A DNA stretch of 64,000 nucleotides from Muricomes intestini (GCF_004346165.1 NZ_SLZZ01000010.1:62001-126000), one strand, 5' to 3'. Shown: positions 54,596 through 62,508, counted from the first letter of the stretch. A program made the numbers and translations. The notes: generated by a model from the letters alone, not told the origin.

Positions 54596-56125
54596 ATGAT
54601 GACAAAGCAAAAGACCTATATCGCAATTGACCTTAAATCATTCTATGCTTCTGTGGAGTGTAAAGAACGAAATCGTGACCCATTGACAACAAATCTTGTG
54701 GTTGCAGATAAGAGCAGGACAGAGAAAACAATCTGCCTTGCGGTATCTCCGTCATTGAAAAGTTATGGGATACCCGGCAGACCACGCTTGTTTGAGGTCG
54801 TGCAAAAGGTAAAAGAAGTTAATAATACACGAAGGTGGAAAGCACCAAATCATACATTTGAGGGTTCGTCTGATGACAGTACAGAATTAAATGCGAATCC
54901 GGCATTAGAGATTGATTATATCGTTGCACCACCTCGTATGGCATACTATCTGGAGTACAGTACCAAGATTTACAGTGTTTACTTGAAATACATTGCTCCG
55001 GAAGATATTTTCCCTTACTCGATTGATGAAGTATTTATAGATGCAACAAAGTATCTGAATACCTATCAGATGACCGCAAGGAAACTTACCATGACGATGA
55101 TACAGGATGTTTTGAAAACGACTGGAATCACAGCAACAGCCGGAATCGGCACGAATATGTACTTGTGTAAGATTGCGATGGATATTGTGGCAAAGCACAT
55201 TGAGCCGGACAAGAATGGTGTGCGTATTGCTGAACTTGATGAAATGTCATATCGCCGGAAATTGTGGAGTCATCGCCCGATAACCGATTTCTGGAGAGTC
55301 GGAAATGGTTATGCGAAGAAGTTAGAGGAACACGGACTTTATACAATGGGCGATATTGCAAGATGTTCTATCGGAAAGCCGAATGAACTGTATAACGAGG
55401 AATTGCTGTACAAGCTGTTCGGTATCAATGCGGAACTGCTCATAGACCACGCTTGGGGATATGAGCCTTGCACAATGGAGCAGGTCAAAGCATATAAGCC
55501 GGAAACAAACAGTGTATCTTCCGGTCAGGTGTTGCACTGTCCATATGATTACGAAAAGGCAAAGTTGATTGTAAAAGAAATGACCGACCAAATGGTGCTT
55601 GATTTGGTGGATAAAGGACTTGTAACTGACCAGCTTGTGTTGACAATTGGCTATGATATTGAGAATTTAAGTAATCCGAACCTAAAATATCAATACAAAG
55701 GCGAGGTTACGATTGACCGATATGGACGCAAAGTTCCAAAGCACGCACACGGAACAGCGAATCTTGAGAAAAAGACTTCCTCTACTCGATTGATTACCAA
55801 CGCCGTGATGGACTTGTATGACAGGATAGTTGACGAGCATTTGCTTGTACGCAGAATAACAATCACAGCGAATAAACTTGTTGATGAAAAATCCGTCAAG
55901 CAGGAAGATGAATACCAGCAACTCGACCTCTTTACCGATTACGAAGCACAGAGGAAGAAGCAGGCGGAGGAAGAAGAAAAATTAGAACGGGAAAGGCGTA
56001 TGCAAGAAGCAATGCTGAGTATCAAAAAGAAGTTTGGCAAGAATGCTGTGTTGAAGGGAATGAACCTTGAAGAAGGTGCAACCGCCAAAGACCGAAACGA
56101 GCAAATCGGCGGTCATAAGGCTTAA
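54596..56125 (+). CDS. Y-family DNA polymerase (UmuC/UvrX-like)
   Basis: 509 residues. Error-prone translesion polymerase. The catalytic motifs are AIDLKSFYASVECKER near the N-terminus and FPYSIDEVFIDATKY (about residue 140). The helix-hairpin region (DFWRVGNGYAKKLEEHGLYTMGDIA) and little-finger domain follow. A beta-clamp-binding motif, QQLDLF, lies near residue 443, and the C-terminus is a charged coil. ICE and phage copies in Bacillota usually pair with a YolD-like gene; here that partner is 3.1 kb away because a block of cargo genes lies between. Confidence 0.93.
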   Translation: MMTKQKTYIAIDLKSFYASVECKERNRDPLTTNLVVADKSRTEKTICLAVSPSLKSYGIPGRPRLFEVVQKVKEVNNTRRWKAPNHTFEGSSDDSTELNANPALEIDYIVAPPRMAYYLEYSTKIYSVYLKYIAPEDIFPYSIDEVFIDATKYLNTYQMTARKLTMTMIQDVLKTTGITATAGIGTNMYLCKIAMDIVAKHIEPDKNGVRIAELDEMSYRRKLWSHRPITDFWRVGNGYAKKLEEHGLYTMGDIARCSIGKPNELYNEELLYKLFGINAELLIDHAWGYEPCTMEQVKAYKPETNSVSSGQVLHCPYDYEKAKLIVKEMTDQMVLDLVDKGLVTDQLVLTIGYDIENLSNPNLKYQYKGEVTIDRYGRKVPKHAHGTANLEKKTSSTRLITNAVMDLYDRIVDEHLLVRRITITANKLVDEKSVKQEDEYQQLDLFTDYEAQRKKQAEEEEKLERERRMQEAMLSIKKKFGKNAVLKGMNLEEGATAKDRNEQIGGHKA

Positions 56126-56140
56126 ACAAATCGGAAGTTG
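56126..56140 (+). repeat. Cargo-boundary repeat, left type (start of cargo block)
   Basis: ACAAATCGGAAGTTG begins one base after the polymerase stop codon. With the right-type copy at 59.2 kb it brackets the whole block of small genes that separates the polymerase from its YolD-like partner. Confidence 0.65.
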
Positions 56141-56156
56141 TGGAGGTAAAATATAG

Positions 56157-56702
56157 ATGAATCAAGGTAGAATTATTGTAATCACAGGTGCGCCGGGGAC
56201 AGGAAAAACTACAACGGCATCTGCTGTTGCAAAAGAATCAGATTTGGAAAAGTCTGTGCATATGCACACAGATGACTTTTATTATTATTTGAGTAAAGGG
56301 GCAATACCACCGCATTTGCCAGAATCAAATGAGCAAAATTTGATTGTCATTGAAGCGTTTTTAGAAGCTGCGAAGCGATATGCTCGTGGTGGATATGATG
56401 TAATTGTAGATGGTATTGTAGGACCGTGGTTTTTAGAGCCGTGGCTCAACATTGTTCAAGAGCATTATGAAGTACACTATATCGTTTTAAGGGCAAGTAA
56501 AGAAGAAACTATGAAGCGAGCTATCGAACGCTCAAAGTTAGACAGAGAAACAAATATTGAATTAGTTGAAACAATGTGGAAGCAATTTTCCAATTTAGGA
56601 ATCTATGAATTAAATGTTATAGATACAACTACGCATTCAATCAAAGATACTGTTTCAGCAGTAAAAGAAAAAATAGTAAGAGGTACGGCTTTACTATTTT
56701 AG
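56157..56702 (+). CDS. P-loop kinase-like ATPase
   Basis: 181 residues. Walker A ITGAPGTGKTTTASAVAKES at the N-terminus, then HTDDFYYYLSKGAIPP, GGYDVIVDGIVGPWFLEPWL (Walker B-like, with a catalytic acid) and a lid-like RAIERSKLDRETN. The layout is that of small-molecule kinases such as shikimate kinase or chloramphenicol 3-O-phosphotransferase. Substrate is unknown; self-protection by drug phosphorylation is one possibility (inference). TGGAGG precedes the ATG. The gene is framed by a left- and a right-type cargo repeat, the clearest example of a one-gene cassette. Confidence 0.82.
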   Translation: MNQGRIIVITGAPGTGKTTTASAVAKESDLEKSVHMHTDDFYYYLSKGAIPPHLPESNEQNLIVIEAFLEAAKRYARGGYDVIVDGIVGPWFLEPWLNIVQEHYEVHYIVLRASKEETMKRAIERSKLDRETNIELVETMWKQFSNLGIYELNVIDTTTHSIKDTVSAVKEKIVRGTALLF

Positions 56703-56703
56703 A

Positions 56704-56717
56704 CAATTCCAGTTTGT
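56704..56717 (+). repeat. Cargo-boundary repeat, right type
   Basis: CAATTCCAGTTTGT starts one base after the kinase stop codon. A weak left-type copy (ACAGGAATTTATC) follows within a few bases. Confidence 0.6.
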
Positions 56718-56773
56718 ATAACAGGAATTTATCAGAAAATGAGGAATAGTTGAAATGGAGGCGTTATAATAAC

Positions 56774-57097
56774 ATGAAGATTGAAGGGAACCAGAAAGAA
56801 CTGGATGCAATGGTGGAATTTCATAAGGGAAACCGTGTCGAGGGGTTGAGACTGCAAGAAGAATTTGCAGCGGAATTTCGTAAGGAGTATAAAGACAAAG
56901 ATCACTGTCCTTGCCTGAAATCCTGTCGTTATCACGGAAACTGTAAGGAATGTGTAGCAATCCACAGAGCGCATCAGGAACATGTTCCTAATTGTATGCG
57001 ACCATTGATTAATAAAAAATTGAAATTGATGTCAGAATTAACAGAGCATACCTTGGCAAATGAAATAGAAGCTCCACATGAAATTTTAAGAAAATAG
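56774..57097 (+). CDS. Small Cys-rich conserved protein
   Basis: 107 residues from the ATG that follows GGAGG; the frame is open eight codons further upstream. The centre carries CPCLKSCRYHGNCKECVAIH and a later HVPNCM, a dense Cys/His cluster suited to metal binding. The N-terminal helix reads ELDAMVEFHKGNRVEGLRLQEEF. Very similar proteins occur widely in Clostridia and have been labelled LPS biosynthesis proteins without support. I assign no role. Confidence 0.7.
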   Translation: MKIEGNQKELDAMVEFHKGNRVEGLRLQEEFAAEFRKEYKDKDHCPCLKSCRYHGNCKECVAIHRAHQEHVPNCMRPLINKKLKLMSELTEHTLANEIEAPHEILRK

Positions 57098-57103
57098 GCA
57101 AGT

Positions 57104-57151
57104 CAAATTCCCGTTTATTGGGAAGTCGCAGAGAACGAAAAATCGGAAGTT
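57104..57151 (+). repeat. Cargo-boundary repeat pair (right type then left type)
   Basis: CAAATTCCCGTTTA and AAAAATCGGAAGTT lie 20 bases apart between two cargo genes. Their arms can pair into one imperfect hairpin (AATTCC with GGAAGTT, GTTT with AAAA), like a folded recombination site. Confidence 0.6.
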
Positions 57152-57170
57152 TACAGCGAGGTGAAAGAGG

Positions 57171-57929
57171 TTGAATTATGTAGAATATGGAAAAGAAAAC
57201 AAATATGATGATGATATATTTTTTCAAAAATACAGTCAAATGAGTCGCTCACAGCAGGGACTAGCCGGTGCAGGAGAATGGGAAACATTGAGAAAGCTAC
57301 TGCCGGATTTTAAAGATAAGCGTGTGCTTGATTTAGGATGCGGCTATGGATGGCACTGTATTTATGCGATGGAACACGGAGCGTCTTCTGTTGTAGGTGT
57401 TGATATTTCTCATAAAATGCTCGAGGTAGCCAAAGAAAAAACACATTTTCCACAGGTTGAATATAAATGCTGTGCTATAGAAGATGTGGAATTCCCAGAG
57501 GAGAGTTTTGATGTAATATTAAGTTCACTTGCGTTTCACTATGTAGCAGATTATGAGATTTTAGTAAAAAAGATATATAGAATACTGAAGTCTGGTGGTA
57601 AGCTAGTTTTTACGGTTGAACATCCTGTTTTTACTGCCTATGGAACACAAGACTGGTATTATAACGAAAAAGGAGAAATACTGCATTTTCCGGTGGATAA
57701 TTATTATTATGAGGGCAAACGAACAGCTGTGTTTTTGGGAGAAAAGGTTACAAAATTTCATAGAACACTGACCACATATCTAAATACACTGCTTTCAAAT
57801 GGTTTTATAATAAATCATATTGTGGAGCCGCAGCCGCCGGAATACATGATGGATATTCCGGGGATGCAGGATGAAATGCGCCGTCCCATGATGCTGATTG
57901 TATCGGCGAACAAAAAAGTGGATAGATAG
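57171..57929 (+). CDS. Class I SAM-dependent methyltransferase
   Basis: 252 residues, cytoplasmic. SAM-binding motif VLDLGCGYGWHCIYA near residue 50, then VVGVDISHKMLEVAKE (acidic loop), FDVILSSLAFHYVADYE and LKSGGKLVFTVEHPVF. A C-terminal substrate cap contains PPEYMMDIPGMQDEMRRPMML. Most like small-molecule methylases of the UbiE/COQ5 type; substrate unknown. TTG start right after GAGGTGAAAGAGG. It follows a right/left repeat pair, marking a cargo boundary. Confidence 0.85.
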   Translation: MNYVEYGKENKYDDDIFFQKYSQMSRSQQGLAGAGEWETLRKLLPDFKDKRVLDLGCGYGWHCIYAMEHGASSVVGVDISHKMLEVAKEKTHFPQVEYKCCAIEDVEFPEESFDVILSSLAFHYVADYEILVKKIYRILKSGGKLVFTVEHPVFTAYGTQDWYYNEKGEILHFPVDNYYYEGKRTAVFLGEKVTKFHRTLTTYLNTLLSNGFIINHIVEPQPPEYMMDIPGMQDEMRRPMMLIVSANKKVDR

Positions 57930-57966
57930 AACTAAAACACCTATAAGGTATAAATGGAGGTAATTT

Positions 57967-58461
57967 ATGTTTAAAGAAAAAATTATTATAGAGATGAAAG
58001 AAGTATTCAAAGAAATTCCTTTTGGCATAGAGCATACTCTCAAAGTTTTGAAAAATGCAGAAGATATAATGAAAGGAGAAAATATCGGAGAGGAAGAAAA
58101 AGAATTCATCAGTATTATTGCTATACTACATGATATTGGTGCGGTTGAAGCACAAAAAAAATACGGTTCTATTGATGGTGTCTATCAAGAAAAGGAAGGA
58201 CCAGAAGTAGCGAAAGAAATATTAAAAAAGGTAGGCTATAACAAAAATATTGATAGAATATGCTTTATAATAGGCAACCATCATACTCCATCTAAAATTG
58301 ATGGACTTGATTTTCAAATACAATGGGAAGCTGATTTGCTTGAAAATTTAACGGTTATGGATAAGGAAAAAGAACAGGAAAAGATAAAAAAGTGTATAGA
58401 TGAAAACTTTAAAACAAACACAGGAAAAAGGATAGCTTATAATCGCTTTATTTTAGATTAG
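57967..58461 (+). CDS. HD-domain phosphohydrolase
   Basis: 164 residues. Metal-binding pattern: IEHTLKVLKNAED (first His), AILHDIGAVEAQ (HD), then IIGNHHTPSKIDG and IQWEADLLENL (final Asp). This is a single-domain HD hydrolase of the type that removes phosphates from nucleotides or similar small molecules. Substrate cannot be told. GGAGG precedes the ATG. It is in the same direction as, and 37 bases after, the methylase gene. Its base use is very A-rich compared with the transfer genes, suggesting a separate origin. Confidence 0.85.
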   Translation: MFKEKIIIEMKEVFKEIPFGIEHTLKVLKNAEDIMKGENIGEEEKEFISIIAILHDIGAVEAQKKYGSIDGVYQEKEGPEVAKEILKKVGYNKNIDRICFIIGNHHTPSKIDGLDFQIQWEADLLENLTVMDKEKEQEKIKKCIDENFKTNTGKRIAYNRFILD

Positions 58462-58572
58462 TAGTAGATTATTACAGTTATGTATTTTATATCGCATAAA
58501 GGTTGAAGGAAAGAACAACGAAACGAAGGTCGTAAAGCAAGATGATGAAAGCAAGATTATCCTTACAGAGAG

Positions 58573-58752
58573 CAATATGCCATTCTGCAAGTGGGAACAG
58601 GCGATAGCCCACTGACAATACCATTTTATGAAAAGTGTGGTTTTGTCCGTTCGCATATCCTATCAAATTTCTTTATAGATAATTATGACCACCCAATCTA
58701 TGAGAGTGGAATACAGTTGGTAGATATGGTGTATTTGCAAAGACCGTTATAA
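58573..58752 (+). pseudogene. Remnant of a GNAT acetyltransferase gene
   Basis: An open frame without a start reads YAILQVGTGDSPLTIPFYEKCGF, then NYDHPIYESGIQLVDMVYL, the C-terminal end of an acetyltransferase. Upstream in the same frame are stops. About 100 bases before, another frame gives KVEGKNNETKVVKQDDESKI, possibly debris of the same or another gene. The gap 58462-58783 holds nothing else. Confidence 0.7.
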
Positions 58753-58755
58753 TTT

Positions 58756-58768
58756 AAATTCAAGTTTA
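58756..58768 (+). repeat. Degenerate cargo-boundary repeat, right type
   Basis: AAATTCAAGTTTA follows the acetyltransferase remnant's stop codon and resembles the right-type copy at 57.1 kb (AAATTCCCGTTTA). Confidence 0.4.
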
Positions 58769-58783
58769 TGGAGAGTCACCGTT

Positions 58784-59209
58784 ATGATTAGAGAATTTCA
58801 AAGTGATGATATAAATAAAGTTGCAGATATATGGTTGGATACAAATATAAAGGCACATAATTTTATCCCCGCCGAATACTGGAAAAGCAATTTCAAATCA
58901 GTAAAAGAAGCGTTGTTACTGGCAGAGGTTTATGTGTATGAGTATGATACAGAAATACAGGGTTTTATAGGGTTAAATGATGAATATGTTGAGGGCATTT
59001 TTGTTTCTGGTGAAATGCAATCGCAGGGTATAGGTAAAATTCTGCTGAATTATGCAAAGGATAAAAGGAATAAGTTGTACTTGAACGTATACCAAAAGAA
59101 CGCACGGGCAATATCTTTTTATAAGAGAGAAGGATTTGAGATTCAGCATAGTGGCTTAGATGAGGCTACCGGAGAAAAAGATTATGTAATGACATGGCAA
59201 CACAAATAG
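58784..59209 (+). CDS. GNAT-family N-acetyltransferase
   Basis: 141 residues. N-terminal MIREFQSDDINKVADIWLDTN, acetyl-CoA-binding EGIFVSGEMQSQGIGKILLNYA (Q-x-x-G-I-G pattern), and LNVYQKNARAISFYKREGFEI. It resembles the YjaB/PhnO-type small GNAT proteins. The acceptor is unknown. GGAGAG precedes the ATG weakly. It is the last cargo gene before the right-type repeat that ends the block. Confidence 0.85.
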   Translation: MIREFQSDDINKVADIWLDTNIKAHNFIPAEYWKSNFKSVKEALLLAEVYVYEYDTEIQGFIGLNDEYVEGIFVSGEMQSQGIGKILLNYAKDKRNKLYLNVYQKNARAISFYKREGFEIQHSGLDEATGEKDYVMTWQHK

Positions 59210-59223
59210 AAATTCCAGTTTGT
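59209..59223 (+). repeat. Cargo-boundary repeat, right type (end of cargo block)
   Basis: GAAATTCCAGTTTGT directly overlaps the end of the acetyltransferase stop codon and lies 24 bases before the YolD-like gene. It closes the block that opens at 56126. Confidence 0.65.
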
Positions 59224-59247
59224 CGAGCAAAGGAGGTGCTGTAACAG

Positions 59248-59676
59248 ATGGATGAACATTCCTATGACGATATAATCAATCTGCCGAATCCGACATCGAA
59301 GAAGCATCCTCGTATGTCACTTCACGACAGAGCAGCACAGTTTGCTCCTTTTGCGGCACTTACAGGACACGACGCAGCCATTAAAGAAACCGCAAGACTG
59401 ACGGATGAACGTTTAGAGTTGAGTGATGAGGTCATTATGAGACTGAATGACCAATTAAATATGATTAGAGATAATATCGGCACAGAGCAGGAAGTATCAA
59501 TAACGTATTTCGTGCCTGATGATAAAAAATCCGGAGGAGCATATCTCACGCATTCCGGCGTAGTAAAAAAGATTGATGAATTTGAACGCAAACTGATTAT
59601 GCAGGATGAAACAGTTATCCCGATTGAACAAATCAGCGAGATTCAAGGAGAAATTTTCAAAGGACTATATGAGTAA
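59248..59676 (+). CDS. YolD-like protein, partner of the Y-family polymerase
   Basis: 142 residues. The N-terminus YDDIINLPNPTSKKHPRMSLHDRAAQFAPFAALTG is the hallmark of the ICE proteins that follow UvrX-type polymerases. The C-terminal 45 residues (HSGVVKKIDEFERKLIMQDETVIPIEQISEI) fit the YolD-like beta fold. YolD proteins are the proposed accessory factor of Bacillota translesion polymerases. AAAGGAGGTG precedes the ATG. Separation from the polymerase gene by 3.1 kb of cargo suggests insertion into an older operon. Confidence 0.78.
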   Translation: MDEHSYDDIINLPNPTSKKHPRMSLHDRAAQFAPFAALTGHDAAIKETARLTDERLELSDEVIMRLNDQLNMIRDNIGTEQEVSITYFVPDDKKSGGAYLTHSGVVKKIDEFERKLIMQDETVIPIEQISEIQGEIFKGLYE

Positions 59677-59696
59677 TAACTTGGAAAGGACAAACA

Positions 59697-60698
59697 ATGG
59701 AAACAAAGCCAAGAATATTATACTTAAAGAAAATATTAGAGGAACGAACGGACGAGGAACATCCGCTTTCGACGACGCAGCTAATCAATATATTGAATGA
59801 TGAATACGGAATATCTGCACATAGAACGACGGTCACAAAAGACATTGCAGCACTTCAGGAGTTTGGAATGGACATTGTTACTATCCACTCTACTCAGAGC
59901 AAATACTTTGTAGCCAGCCGCAAGTTTGAATTGCCGGAATTGAAACTGCTGATAGATGCAGTGGAGTCATCGAAGTTCATTACAAAGAAGAAAAGCGAAA
60001 CTCTGATTGAGAAGATACATACGATGACCAGCCCGGGGCAGGTGGCAAAGTTGAAGCGTAATAACTATGTGGTCAATCGAATTAAGCCGGATAATGAGCA
60101 GATATATTACATCATCGACGCTATAAATGACGCCATCAACGCAGGTAAACAGATTTCTTTCCAGTATTATGATTATACCGGATTAAAGAAAAAGGTTCTG
60201 AAGAATAAGGGCGAGGTATATAAGCTGAGTCCGTATAAACTTCTCTGGTGTGGGGACTATTATTATGTTCTCGGATATTATGAGAAGAAAAGCAAGGTTA
60301 TCAATTTCAGGGTAGACCGTATTGCTTCCAAGCCGGAGATATTGGATAAAGATATTATTCCTATGCCTGATGATTTTGATATTGAGAATTACACAAAGGA
60401 AGTTTTCTTTATGTTTTCAGGCGAAAAAGTCCTTGTGGATTTACGATGTGATAACAGCTTGATGAAAACAATGGTTGACCGTTTCGGAGAAGATGTGACA
60501 ACCCTTGCGTATGATATGACTTCTTTCAGGGTACAGACCGAAGTATCAGCCAGTCCGACCTTTTTCGGGTGGGTGTTTGGCTTTAATGGCAAGGTACAGA
60601 TACTTGCACCGGAAAGTGTAAAAGAACAGTACAGACAGATGATTGCACAAGCCGATGAGGGTATGCAGGAAAAAGGAAACAAAGAACAGGAAATTTAA
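59697..60698 (+). CDS. WYL-domain transcriptional regulator
   Basis: 333 residues. An N-terminal winged helix (ILYLKKILEERTDEEHPLS, then HRTTVTKDIAALQEFG) is followed by a WYL domain: ISFQYYDYTGLKKKVLKN, LSPYKLLWCGDYYYVLGYYEK and VINFRVDRIA. The C-terminal WCX-like part ends FFGWVFGFNGKVQIL. WYL proteins sense ligands such as nucleic acids and often regulate defence or mobile-element genes. It lies 20 bases after the yolD-like gene, so it belongs to the same operon. Confidence 0.9.
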   Translation: METKPRILYLKKILEERTDEEHPLSTTQLINILNDEYGISAHRTTVTKDIAALQEFGMDIVTIHSTQSKYFVASRKFELPELKLLIDAVESSKFITKKKSETLIEKIHTMTSPGQVAKLKRNNYVVNRIKPDNEQIYYIIDAINDAINAGKQISFQYYDYTGLKKKVLKNKGEVYKLSPYKLLWCGDYYYVLGYYEKKSKVINFRVDRIASKPEILDKDIIPMPDDFDIENYTKEVFFMFSGEKVLVDLRCDNSLMKTMVDRFGEDVTTLAYDMTSFRVQTEVSASPTFFGWVFGFNGKVQILAPESVKEQYRQMIAQADEGMQEKGNKEQEI

Positions 60699-60714
60699 TA
60701 CTCCAAAGCATACG

Positions 60715-60861
60715 ATGTCAAGAAACGGCAGAATCTTCCCGCAAAGCTCGCAGTATGAATATGCTGAGGGCGTGGAGTTTGAAGTTTATCCGTTTGCGGA
60801 TACAACCGACCCAAACTATCATTGTGAAATTTGGTTAGCCGTGAAGGAAAAAGCTGAGTAA
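60715..60861 (+). CDS. Small hypothetical protein
   Basis: 48 residues: MSRNGRIFPQSSQYEYAEGV, then EVYPFADTTDPNYHCEIWLAVKEKAE. No strong ribosome site is visible, but the gene lies 16 bases after the WYL regulator and its sequence looks like a protein rather than a shadow frame. Function unknown. Confidence 0.5.
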   Translation: MSRNGRIFPQSSQYEYAEGVEFEVYPFADTTDPNYHCEIWLAVKEKAE

Positions 60862-60884
60862 TAAGGACAGCAACTGCGAGTTGC

Positions 60885-60913
60885 TTGTTTGAGATAATGC
60901 GTGAGACTATAAT
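60885..60913 (+). promoter_or_regulatory. Promoter of the XRE/zinc-ribbon gene
   Basis: TTGTTT and TATAAT are separated by 17 bases. A small CAACT/AGTTG hairpin lies just upstream at 60871-60883. Confidence 0.6.
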
Positions 60914-60938
60914 AAAGGTGTAAGGGAGGTACTGCATA

Positions 60939-61706
60939 ATGGATACAAAACAGGTTATACTTGAACTTCGTACTCAAAAGGGAATGTCGCAGGATGAGCT
61001 TGCAGAAAAAGTTTTTGTAAGTCGTCAGGCAGTTTCACGTTGGGAAAACGGAGAAACAGTTCCGAATACGGAAACATTGAAATTGCTGTCAGAAGTATTC
61101 GATGTTTCCATAAATACACTTTTAGGCTCACCGAGAAAGCTTATTTGTCAATGCTGCGGAATGCCGCTTGAAAATGATGATATTATCGGACACAATCACG
61201 ACGGTTCTTTCAACGAGGACTATTGTAAGTGGTGTTATGCCGATGGAACATATACTTATAATGATATGGACGATTTGATTGAAGTTTGTGTTAAGAATAT
61301 GGTAAGTGAGAATTTCACGGAGGAACAAGCCCGTTCTTATATGAAAGAGCTGCTTCCTACTTTGGATTACTGGAAGAAATATGATGAGCTTAGTGATAAC
61401 GGTCAGTTTGAAGAATTCAAGAAAAAGCTAATCAATGAGATTAACGAATTGAATGTTGACGGAATGCCAAAGGTGGAAAAACTGAATGCCCTTGTGGGAA
61501 AGTATGTGAATCTTGAGTACCGGCTTCCGAATGGGCAAGCGGCTAAGTTTTTGAATGAGGCAAAGACATATCTGGGCAATCAGCTTGAATGTGAATACGG
61601 CGGCGATAGATGTTTCGGCGTTGTTGCAGATATGGATTTTATTCTTATTTGCACTTATGAAGAAGACGGTAAGAATCCGGAACTTGTATTGTATAAGAAA
61701 AGATGA
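60939..61706 (+). CDS. XRE regulator fused to a zinc-ribbon domain
   Basis: 255 residues. N-terminal XRE HTH (about 4-60): ILELRTQKGMSQDELAEKVF, RQAVSRWENGETVPNTETLK. A zinc-ribbon follows: LICQCCGMPLENDDIIG, NEDYCKWCYADGTYTY (CxxC...CxxC), the pattern of putative zinc-ribbon proteins that usually stand alone. The rest (about 115-255) is a helical part and a beta-rich tail (GDRCFGVVADMDFILICTYEE). GGGAGG precedes the ATG. It probably senses a signal through the C-terminal part and controls its own unit. Confidence 0.85.
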   Translation: MDTKQVILELRTQKGMSQDELAEKVFVSRQAVSRWENGETVPNTETLKLLSEVFDVSINTLLGSPRKLICQCCGMPLENDDIIGHNHDGSFNEDYCKWCYADGTYTYNDMDDLIEVCVKNMVSENFTEEQARSYMKELLPTLDYWKKYDELSDNGQFEEFKKKLINEINELNVDGMPKVEKLNALVGKYVNLEYRLPNGQAAKFLNEAKTYLGNQLECEYGGDRCFGVVADMDFILICTYEEDGKNPELVLYKKR

Positions 61707-61766
61707 GGATAGAGAAAAATAGTAAGCCATTGGAGTTAATGATTTCAGTGCAAGCAAAAAAAATTT

Positions 61767-61800
61767 GAGGTGTTAGCAAATTGCGACACCTCTTTTCTTT
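61767..61800 (+). terminator. Terminator after the XRE/zinc-ribbon gene
   Basis: GAGGTGT pairs with ACACCTC and is followed by TTTTCTTTT. Confidence 0.8.
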
Positions 61801-61814
61801 TGCGAAAAACCTAC

Positions 61815-61873
61815 TTGAAAAATTTTTCGTATCAGGTATAATAAAACTATCGAAAGCAAACTGCTTCCGATAG
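61815..61873 (+). promoter_or_regulatory. Promoter and inverted-repeat operator of the lexA-like gene
   Basis: TTGAAA and TATAAT are separated by 16 bases. Starting five bases after the -10 box, CTATCGAAAGC and GCTTCCGATAG form an inverted repeat with one mismatch. The position suits autorepression. Similar arms and the same AAATTTTTCG spacer text occur at 40.52-40.55 kb. Confidence 0.7.
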
Positions 61874-61894
61874 AAAAGAAAGCGAGGTGCAGGT

Positions 61895-62494
61895 ATGAGA
61901 AGCAAGAGTCCTGAACTTATGAGTGAAATAAAAAAGTATATCGAGGATTATTACCTGCAAAACAGACAATCCCCATCGACTACAAAAATTGCTGAAGCGG
62001 TTGGCATTGCCAGAGGCACAGCATATAAATACTTGGTAGAGATGGCTGAGAAGAATATGATTGAGTACGACGGGCAGGAGATTCGCACCAATGTGACCCG
62101 TAAGTACAGTGGCGAACAGACACAGACACCGATTGTAGGTTCTATTCCTTGTGGCAGTCCTCAGTATGAGGAAGAAAATATTGAAGAATATGTATCGCTT
62201 CCTACTGCTATTTTCGGCAAAGGAGATTTCTTCATATTAAGAGCGAGTGGTCAGTCTATGATTGAAGCAGGGATTGATGACGGCGACCTTGTGGTTGTCA
62301 AAAAGCAGGTAGAAGCCAATGAGGGCGATATAGTAGTTGCCCTTGTGGATAATCAGAATACATTGAAACGCTACTTCCGTGATGATGAGAATAAGAAAAT
62401 CATTCTCCATCCGGAAAATAAGAAGATGAAAGACATCATTGTAGATGAGTGCTGCATTCAGGGTGTGGCTTGTCACATCATCAAAGAACTATAA
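61895..62494 (+). CDS. lexA: LexA-like repressor with S24 autoprotease domain
   Basis: 199 residues. The N-terminal winged helix (LMSEIKKYIEDYYLQNRQSPSTTKIAEAVG) matches LexA. The C-terminal protease domain has the Ser in RASGQSMIEAGIDDGD and the Lys in QNTLKRYF. The cleavage site is usually Ala-Gly; here the aligned place reads SIPCGSP, so Cys-Gly. After DNA damage, RecA-stimulated self-cleavage would derepress the element (family knowledge). It heads an operon with a 39-residue protein, the ImmA-type protease and a zinc-ribbon protein. GAGGTG precedes the ATG. Confidence 0.88.
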   Translation: MRSKSPELMSEIKKYIEDYYLQNRQSPSTTKIAEAVGIARGTAYKYLVEMAEKNMIEYDGQEIRTNVTRKYSGEQTQTPIVGSIPCGSPQYEEENIEEYVSLPTAIFGKGDFFILRASGQSMIEAGIDDGDLVVVKKQVEANEGDIVVALVDNQNTLKRYFRDDENKKIILHPENKKMKDIIVDECCIQGVACHIIKEL

Positions 62495-62508
62495 CAGAGG
62501 ACAGACGA

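Noticed and set aside
57104-57151. Integron attC site
   Set aside because: The folded shape is similar, but the RYYYAAC and GTTRRRY core boxes are missing and no integron integrase is in the window. Kept as an unnamed repeat family instead.
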